A stretch of DNA of 64,000 nt from an uncultured Bacteroidales bacterium (GTDB taxonomy: Bacteria; Bacteroidota; Bacteroidia; Bacteroidales; P3). Where the stretch lies: positions 31,345 through 95,344 of the forward strand of contig OMXC01000008.1 in NCBI GenBank assembly GCA_900314925.1, read 5' to 3'. Below, in pieces: positions 52,665 to 62,100 of the stretch; the first letter of the stretch is position 1; every line of letters begins with the position of its first letter. The notes under the pieces were generated by a model. It worked only from the letters and a program-made list of their open reading frames with translations. It was not told the DNA's origin and did no database searches. Position numbers and translations under genes: made by a program.

Positions 52665-52840
52665 GTCCCCCGACGGACCCTCTACGGACCCGGTACGGCC
52701 GTTCTTCAGTAGTTCTTCAGTAGTTCTTCAGTGCCGCACTGAAATACTACTGAAGAACTACTGAAGAACGGCCGTAGGGACTCCGTAGGGGAGGCGTACC
52801 GCGGACGTGCCGGAGGCGGGCGTCCGGGGTGGGGGAGAGA
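52665..52840. repeat. 11-bp ladder palindrome, element 4
   Basis: Sixteen 11-bp units around GTGCCGCACTG (52731-52741). Left: GTCCCCCGACG, GACCCTCTACG, GACCCGGTACG, GCCGTTCTTCA, GTAGTTCTTCA twice. Right: AAATACTACTG, AAGAACTACTG, AAGAACGGCCG, TAGGGACTCCG, TAGGGGAGGCG, TACCGCGGACG, TGCCGGAGGCG and two more. Core arms 52694-52734 and 52736-52776 (41 bases) differ at only two positions. Confidence 0.87.
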
Positions 52841-52869
52841 AAGGTGTTTGTGTGAAAAAATGTTAAAAA

Positions 52870-52901
52870 TTTGCTTTTTCCGAAAACGATTTGTAAGTTT
52901 G
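52870..52901 (+). promoter_or_regulatory. Promoter of the giant surface protein gene
   Basis: TTTG at 52870-52873, 20 bases, TAAGTTTG at 52894-52901. Full consensus. Start expected about 52908, giving a leader near 190 bases, long for Bacteroidota. Confidence 0.8.
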
Positions 52902-52907
52902 CAATGA

Positions 52908-53101
52908 CCGATGAGAGTGAACTTTGTGGATTACTCCCACTGACTACCAGCACGATAGCACACGAATAACATATTGGCAAGCGACACGAAGGGGCATGAG
53001 AGCATGCCTTGGCGGTTGTTTTCACCCCTGTTGCGGGCGACGCCGCCGGTCTTGGATTGAGTTGATAATGAAACATAATAAATAACAAAAACAACAACAT
53101 T
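52908..53101 (+). promoter_or_regulatory. Long leader of the giant gene
   Basis: The untranslated stretch has a perfect GGCATG/CATGCC hairpin with an AGAG loop (52993-53008) and ends in an A-rich ribosome-loading region. No known riboswitch pattern was recognised. Confidence 0.4.
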
Positions 53102-56100
53102 ATGAAACAGTTATTACGAAATCTGGCCCTTGTGGCGCTGCTGTGCGTCCCGTGGGTTACACAGGCACAATCGGTCTTCTCGGAAGACTTTGAAGGAGGC
53201 AGTATGCCTACCGGTTGGACAACTGACGGCCCAGGAACATGGTCAGTGGGTACTGGAGATTACTCAACCGGTACGGGCTCCCATGGAGGAACATACAATG
53301 CCTTGATTACGCATAGCTCTAATGGCAATGCGACAAAACTCATTACGCCCGAAATCGACCTCAGCGGCGCTGCTGCCTATGACTTGGTCTTTTGGCGCAT
53401 CAACAGGTCATGGGGTGGAGATATAGATGAGTTGCATGTCTATTATCGCACTTCGTCTGCTGGCGAATGGGTAGAACTTCAGTCATGGACTACGGCTTCA
53501 GCCACGTGGACTGAAACAACCATTACGCTACCTAATACCAGTGCCACATATCAGGTGGCCTTTGAGATGGTGGACAATTACGGTTACGGTGTTGGAATTG
53601 ACGATGTGTCAATTGTGCCCCCACCTTCGTGCATTAATGTCGCTGGTGTGACTGTAACGGGCATAACCTCAACAGGCGCTACAATCAACTGGAGCAGCGC
53701 CAACGATGCCACAGCCACCTACACCATCAAGAACGGCGACGCCGAAGTGGCCACCACCGCCGCCGGCGCCACCAGCTACACCCTCACCGGCCTCACCGCT
53801 GCCACCACCTACAGCACCTTCACCGTCACCGCCAACTGCGGCGGCGACGACCACAGCGCCGCTGTGGCTGTGCCGAGCTTCACCACGGCATGTGCGACTA
53901 TAGCCTCCTTCCCGTGGACGGTCAGCTTCAATGACATGACCTCCAACGCAGTTCCCGTCTGCTGGGACAACTCGGCCTCGGCCTCTTCCACTATGTCTTC
54001 TAACCCCCACTACATTTGGGGTGTATACGAGTACAGCGGCAACAAGATGCTTCGCATGAACAATTATTATGTTCAGAGCGGCACGGCGTTGATTAACACG
54101 CCGCCCATCGAACTGCCTGCGGGTGCGTATGATTTAACCTTCGACTATTCGCATCGTGCCAGCTGCGGAGCCTTCACTGTGAAGGTGTCCACCAACGGTG
54201 GCTCCTCATTCACAGAGCTTGGGTCGTACACCTCTACCGGTTCCAACGATTACTCCAACCCTGGCGAGTTTACTTCGGCGTTAATATCGCTGGCCGACTA
54301 TGCTGGCCAGACAATCATTCTGCAGTTCTTCTCAACGTCCAACTACGGTCAGGGAGCCATCTTCCTTGACAATGTGAAGATTGCGGCAGCCCCCACCTGC
54401 TACAAGCCCACGGCCCCCGAGGCCACGAACCTCGCCACCGACGGCGCCACCATAAGCTGGACGCGCGACGCTCGCAACGCCGCCGGCGAGACCTACACCA
54501 TCATGAACGGCAGCACCGAGCTGGGCACCACCGCAGCCGGCGCCATCAGCTTCAACGTCACCGGCCTCACCGCCAACACCGAGTACACGCTCACCATAGT
54601 GACCAACTGCGCCGCCGGCGACGAGAGCGTCGACAACGTGCAGGTGACCTTCACCACCCTGGCCAACTGCGCCACGCCGGTGCTCACCGCCGGGGGCGTC
54701 ACCAACATCGCGGCCCACACCGCCGACGTGGCCTGGACGGGCTACGCCTCCAACAACAGCTATGTGGTCAACTACCGCACAGCGGAAGGTTTCAATACTA
54801 ATGGAGGTTTGAACGAGACCTTCAACGGCCTCACTACTGCCAATTCCATTCCTGAAGGTTGGAACAACAGCGAGGGAACCACAACGTCTGCAACCAGTAA
54901 GTGGAGCTACAACACCTCCACGAGCGGCAACGGAGCCACTAATGGCACCAGCCACGATAATACCAAATGTGTTCGATTCGATTCATACAATAATTCTTCT
55001 GATAATACCAACTATCTGCAGACACCTTCGATGGATTTCCCGGCTGGCAAAACAATGAAGTTGAGTTTCTGGTGGAAGAACCCTGCCGCTGGCGATTTCT
55101 CGGTTTACATCTCTACAGATGGCGGCACGACCAAGACTCCCATTGCTCAAGGCCTTACCAGCCAAACGACCTGGACGCAGGCGACATACATACTCGCCGA
55201 CTATATAGGCGCATCCAATGTGACTATACTCTTCGAGGGAACCTCGAATTATGGCTACGGAGATGCGTATATTTATCTGGATGATGTTGCTGTTGGCTAT
55301 GATGTGGCCGCCGGAGCATGGCAGGAGGTGCCCACCGCCGCGGCGTCGGTGACCCTCACAGGCCTTGAGTCGGAGACGGAGTATGAGGTGAAGGTGAAAG
55401 GCCTGTGCGACGGCAGCGTGGAGAGCGACGAGAGCGCCGTGGTGAGCTTCACCACCCTGGAGGGCTGCATGGTGCCCACGGCCTTGACCGTGGCCCCAGA
55501 GAATATCACCACCACCAGCGCCGTGGTTAGCTGGACCAACGGCTACAGCACCGACGATGCGTGGGAGATCAACTACCGCGTCAGCGGCGCTGCCGAATGG
55601 ACGGTGGTCAACGCCACCACCAACCCCCACACGCTGACGGGCCTTGCGGCCAACACCGCCTACGAGGTGCGCATGCGCACCAACTGCGGCGCCGAGGGCA
55701 ACAGCGACTGGTCGGCCACCGTCAGCTTCCGCACCGCCTGCGGACAGGAGGCCATACCCTTCAGCGAGAACTTCGACAGCTACGCCGCCAGCAGCTTTAG
55801 CAGTGCTGTGACTCCCTTCTGCTGGATTATGAAGCCCGTGCCTACAAACTACAGTACCGGCATCACCATCTACAGTTCCACGTCGCACAGCGGCAGCCGA
55901 AACCTTTACTCATACACCAACAGCTCCTACAAGAACAATGTGGCAATACTGCCCGAGATGGCTGCCGCTACCAACACCCTGCAGGTGCGTTTCTGGCACC
56001 GCCCGAGCAGCTCTGCCAACAGCGGCATGTTGCAGTTGGGCTATGTGACCGACGTCGAGGATACCACCACATTTGTGGCTGTGGAGAGCTTTGCCTGCTC

Positions 56101-59100
56101 GATGGGCACTACTTATACGGAGAGCGAGGTGGTGCTGGAGAGCGCTCCTGCCGCTGCCCGCATTGCCTTCCGCCATGTGAACAACTATAATTATGCCTCC
56201 TACTGGTACATCGACGATGTGACCGTGGAGCCCATCCCCGCCTGCAAGAAGGTCACCGCCGTGGCCACCAGCGATGTCACCAGCAACAGTGCCACTGTCA
56301 GCTGGACTGACGACCGCAACGGCGAGGACGCCACCTACAGTGTATACAACGGCAGTGTGGATCCGGCTAACCTGCTCGGCACCACCGAGGCCGGTGTGAA
56401 GACCTTCACCATCATGGGTCTCACCCCCAACACCAATTATAACGCCATCGTTGTCGTGGCCAACTGCGCCGCCGACGAGCACAGCGCCGCCGTCGGCGTG
56501 CCTTCGTTCACCACTCAGCGCAACGAGTGCGCCATCACGGCCTTCAACATCACCACTGACGGCATACGCCGCGGCGACGCCGCAATAGACGCCGTCAACC
56601 ACACCGTGGCGATGCCCATATACTACACCACCGACTTCAGCAGCGCCAGCGGTAGCATCAGCTACAGCACCAGCGCCGTTGCCTATATGTACAACGCCGA
56701 GACCGAGGACTGGGACATCAGCGTAAGCAGCTGGAACACCCTGCGCAGCCGTCTGCAGGTGGGTGCCAACAGTGTGCGTGTCTTCGCACAGGACCGCAAT
56801 GTGTACGCTGACTGGACCATCACCCTGCAGCCTGAAGACTGTACCACGCCTGCCGGCCTCACCCTCGGCGCCGAGCGCATACGTGTCAACGTCACCATCA
56901 ACAACAACGACCCGTCGGTCAGCGCCTACCAGCTGGTGTGCAGCACCACGGCGCTTGACGCCGCCGGCCTGGCAGCCGCCGAGAAGACTGCCGTCAGCGG
57001 CAACACCTACACCATCGAGAACCTCGACCGCGAGACGGAGTACCACGTCTACGTGCGCGCCAACTGCGGCGGCGACAGCTACAGCGAATGGCGTAGCGGC
57101 ACGGTGACCACCAAGGGGCTCAGCTTCTGCGAGGATGTCGTGGTGGCCGGTGGGTCGAACACCAACGACCATGTTCCTTTCTATGGATTGTATATAGACG
57201 AGTATGTACAGCACACGCAGTCGGTTTATCCGGCAAGCATGCTGACCTCGCTTGTTGGCAAGAGCCTGACCTCTATGACCTACCGCAGCAATGGCAACAA
57301 GAACTTCGGCACCAACAGCACCTTTAAGATTGGCGTTGTGAACGATGCGGATTTGAGCAGTGCGTTCGTGTCAACGACAGGCCTCACCACCGTATATACT
57401 GGTTCGATTGTCGCAAGTTCCAACAAGATTACCATTACGTTCAGTGCTCCGTTTGTGTACGATGGCGGAGATCTGGTTGTCGATTTTGAGAGTTTGACAA
57501 CTGGAAGCTATAGTAGTATGAACTTCTATGGTACGAATAGCGGTTCTTCGCGCTATGAGGGAGATGGCTCCAGTGATGTTTATACTTTTGTTCCCGAGCT
57601 GACTTTCCACTATTGCGAGACCAACGATGCCTGCCCGGCGGTGACCGCCGTGGAGGCCACGGACATCACCGAGACGGAGGCCACGCTGACGTGGGAGGCC
57701 GTGACCACGGCCGACTACCTGAGCGGCTACCAGGTGCTGGTGACCAGCACCGAGCTTGACGCCGCCACCCTGGCGGCCTACGACGGCCCCTACACCTATG
57801 AGGGCACCGCCACCACCTACGACGCCACGGGCCTGACGGCCTACACCATGTACTACGTGTACGTGCGCGCCAACTGCCAGGCCGGCGGCCACGACGACGG
57901 CAGCAGCCAGTGGCTCAGCTACAGCTTCCGTACCATGAGCCAGTGCGGCGCGGTGACCAACATCAGCGTGGTGCAGACCGGCAAGAGCACGGCCACGGCC
58001 ACCTGGGAGAAGACCAAGCCCGCACAGACCAACAACTTCAACTACATACTGAGCACCACCGGCGGCCTGGCCGATGCCACGCTGAACGCCATGCCCAAGA
58101 CCGGCACAGGCCTCGCCGAGGCCACCGCCAGCCTGGCAGGCCTCAGCCCCGCCACGACCTACTACCTCTATGTGCAGAACAACTGCGGCGGCGAGGGTGC
58201 CTCGCCCTGGGTGAGCCAGAGCTTCACCACCTACGACGCACTGCCCGCCGTGGTGAACATCGCCACCACGGAGGTGACGCACACCGCCATAGCCTACACC
58301 TGGGAGCGCAACACGGCGCAGTTTGCCGACGAGACGCAGTGGCAGGTCGCCGTGGTGGCCCATGTCGAGACCCCGGCCAGCTGGACTACCGTCAGCGCCA
58401 TGCACTACACCGCCGTGGGCCTGACGCCGGAGACGAGCTACGACATCTATGTGCGCCCCTACCAGGCTTCGCCCGAGGCCTACGGCAGCGCCTCGCACCT
58501 CGACGAGGTGACGACCACTGCGACGCCGAGTGACTGCGTCACTATCGGCGAGGGAACCGGCACTTCCTATGGTCCTGTCTGTGGTTATTACGGCTATGAA
58601 CGCAATGCATACCTCTTCACGGCTGATGACGGACTCCGCGCCGGCAATATATTAAGCCTGGCATGGAACTATACAGGATCTGGAACCATTCCCGCCAAGA
58701 TATACCTCAAGAACACCGACCTCACCGCACTGCCGGCACTTGCCAGCTTCACATGGAGCGAACAGATTGCTGATGCCACATTGGTGTATGACGCCAGCGC
58801 CAGCATCGCTACAGGATGGAACGACTTTGTGTTTGCTGCGCCATTCAACTACACCGGCGGGGGATTGATTGTTTACGTGGCCAGCAGCTATGGCGGCTAT
58901 GGCGGAGCATCTGTCAATGCCTATTACACCGCAAGTGGCTCAAATAACCATATAGTCGGCCGCAAGGACAACTCGGTTGACGACAACTCGGCTATTACAA
59001 GCATGAGCTCTCCCTCGCTGAATAACCAGCGCCACAATACAAAGTTCTGCTTCGAGGCCAGCTCATGCCCCGACTTGTCGCGTGTCACCGTCAGCGATGT

Positions 59101-62100
59101 GACCACCAACAGCGCCGCCATCAGCTGGATGCCCGGCAACGCGGAGACCAGCTGGCAGTATGTGATCAGCGCCGGTGAGACCGAGGCCAGCGCCCTTGAG
59201 GCCGCTGCCGTCACCACCACGGCCACCGAGTACCTGCCCACAGGCCTGACGCCAGACGTGGACTACTACTTCTACATACGCCCCATGTGCGGCGTGGATG
59301 AGTACGGCAACTGGACGATGCGCCAGTTCACCACCGTGGCCACCTGCGGCAAGCCCACCGTGCTCGCCGCCACCGAGGTGACCACCACCACGGCCACCCT
59401 CAACGCCCTGGCCCACCCGACCATCGGCACTGCCAGCACCTACACCTTCCGCTACTGGAAGGACGGCGACGAGGAGAACAAGACCGTCATGCCCGCCCAG
59501 GCCGCCAACAGCGCCGCCATCGGCAGCTTGCTGCCCAACACCACCTACTGGTTTGACGTGATGGTGAGCTGCACCGGCGCTGCAGGCGACAGCCGCTGGA
59601 GCGAGCCCTTGAGCTTCACCACCGAATACCAGAACCTCACGCTGCCCTACAGCACCGTCTTCGCCGAGGGCCGCGATAACGAGTGGAAGCTTGTCAACGG
59701 TACTCACGCCAACGAGTGGCATATCGGCACCGCCGCCAGCAACACTGCCAACGGCCGCGGCCTCTACATAAGCAACGACGGCGGCGTCACCAACGCCTAC
59801 ACCAACAGCGGTGCTGTCACCCTGTTTGCCTATGCCGGCTTCAGCAACTTCGAGGCCTCGAAGCAGTACACCGTGGACTTCTACTGGAGGAACAATGGCG
59901 AGAGCGGCAACTACGACTATATACGCGCATGGGTAGTGCCCGACGATGTGGCCATTGACATCACTGGCAGCACCTCATACGGCACCAGCAACCCGTCCGG
60001 CTGGCTCCCCGCCGATGGCGGCAGCATGCTGAACAATGTCACCGAATGGCAGAGCAAGCGTGCCTATGTCACTGTGCCCGCCGACGGTGCCTACAAGATA
60101 GTCTTCATGTGGTGGAACGACGGCAGTTATGGTGACAATCCTCCCGCTGCCATCGACAGCGTCGTGGTGCGCGAGAGCGACAAGTACACCGTGACCGTCA
60201 ATGTGGCCAAGGATGCTGAGAACAACGTGCTGGGCAGCTACACCAGCGAGCCCGCCAGCCTCGCAGGCCTCTACGACAACGCCAGTGTCACCCTGACGCA
60301 TGGCGAGCCTATCTATGGCTACCACTTCACCAACTGGACAGACAACGATGGCTCTGTGCTCGGCACCGGCGCCAGCCTTTCCTTCACCCTGCACAGCGAC
60401 ACCGTTATCAACGTCAACTACGATAGCAACCAGTACACCATCACTGCCGCCATGGTGGCGCAGCAGGAGAGCGAGGGCTGGGGCACTGTGAGCGGCACCG
60501 CCACGGTGAACTTCAACCTGCCCGTGACCCTCACCGCCACGCCCGCCGTGGGTTACCACCTCGTCAACTGGACGAACAGCGCCGCCGCCGTGTCCGGCAC
60601 TGAGGAGACCCTCACCGTCAACGCCTACCGCGACAGCACCTTCACCGCCCACTTCGACACCAATGTGTACGAGATTACCGTCAACGCTGTGGGCAGCGAG
60701 ATGGGTACCGCCGAAGGTCCCGCCACCCTCAAGCACTTCCTCAGCGCTGACTATGTGGCCACGCCGAACTACGGCTACCACTTCGTCAACTGGACTGACG
60801 GCGCAGCCAACGTGCTCGGCAGCGAGACGACCCTTGCGGGCTTCTCGCCTGTGGCCAACACCACCCTCAACGCCAACTTCGACTATAACACCTATACCAT
60901 CACCGCTGTCTCGGCCAACGCCGTCATGGGCTCCGCCGCAGGCACGCAGACGGTGAACTACCTCAGCAACGTGACCCTCAACGCCGGTGCCAACTACGGC
61001 TACCACTTCGTGAACTGGACTGCCGCCAACGGCGATGTCCTCGGCACCACGGAGAGCATCACCGTGCAGGCCCTGCGCGACAGCGTCATCACCGCCAACT
61101 TTGACTACAACCAGTACACCGTCACCGTGGCCACGGCCAACGCCACCATGGGCGGAGTCAGCGGCACCACGACGCAGAACTACCTGACCGAGGTGCAGAT
61201 TGCCGCCACGCCCAACTACGGCTACCACTTCACCCAGTGGAACGACGGCAACACCGACAACCCGCGCACCGTTGTGATTACAGCCGATGCCACCTATACC
61301 GCCAGCTTCGACTACAACCAGTACACCGTCACCGCCCAGACGGCCAACGCCACCATGGGCAGCGCCACGGGTACGCAGACGGTGAACTACCTGACCCCCG
61401 TCACCCTCACCGCCGCCGCCAACTACGGCTACTCCTTCGCTGGATGGTATGAGGCCGACACGCTCTACAGCAACGAGCTCGTCATCGCCGTGCCCGCCCT
61501 CAGCGACCGCACCCTGACGGCCACCTACACCATCAACCAGTACACCGTCACCGTGGAGAGCGACGACGAGGTGATGGGTAGCGTCAGCGGCACCGCCACC
61601 GAGGACTACCTGACCAATATCACCATCACGGCCACCGCCAATCCGGGCTACCACTTCGTGCGCTGGAACGACAACAGCACCGTCAACCCGCGCGAGGTGA
61701 GCGTCACGGAGAATGCCACCTACACGGCCTACTTCACCTATAACCAGTACACCGTCAGCGTAAGCAGCGCCAGCACCACCATGGGTACTGTGGCTCCTGC
61801 CACCAGCACGCTGAACTTCCTCTCCAGTGTCGAGATCAGTGCCACACCGAAGACCGGCTACCACTTCACCCAGTGGAACGACGGCAACACCGACAACCCG
61901 CGCACCGTGACCGTCAGCGAGCCTGGCGACCTGAGCTTCACGGCAAGCTTCGACACCAATGTGTACACCGTCACCACGGCTGTCAACGACGAAGCCATGG
62001 GTAGCGTCACCGAGAGCAGCAGCGTCAAGCACTTCAAGAGCATCGCCCTTGTGGCCACGCCCAACTACGGCTACCACTTCGTCAACTGGACCGACGCCAA

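Larger units (their letters stand above)
52434..53101. other. Intergenic region: small palindromes, ladder element, promoter and long leader
   Basis: 668 bases without a gene. Order: four GGAACCCC-type palindromes (52463-52644), the 11-bp ladder palindrome element 4 (52665-52840), a consensus promoter (52870-52901), and a ~190-base leader with a hairpin (52993-53008) before the giant gene. Confidence 0.85.
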
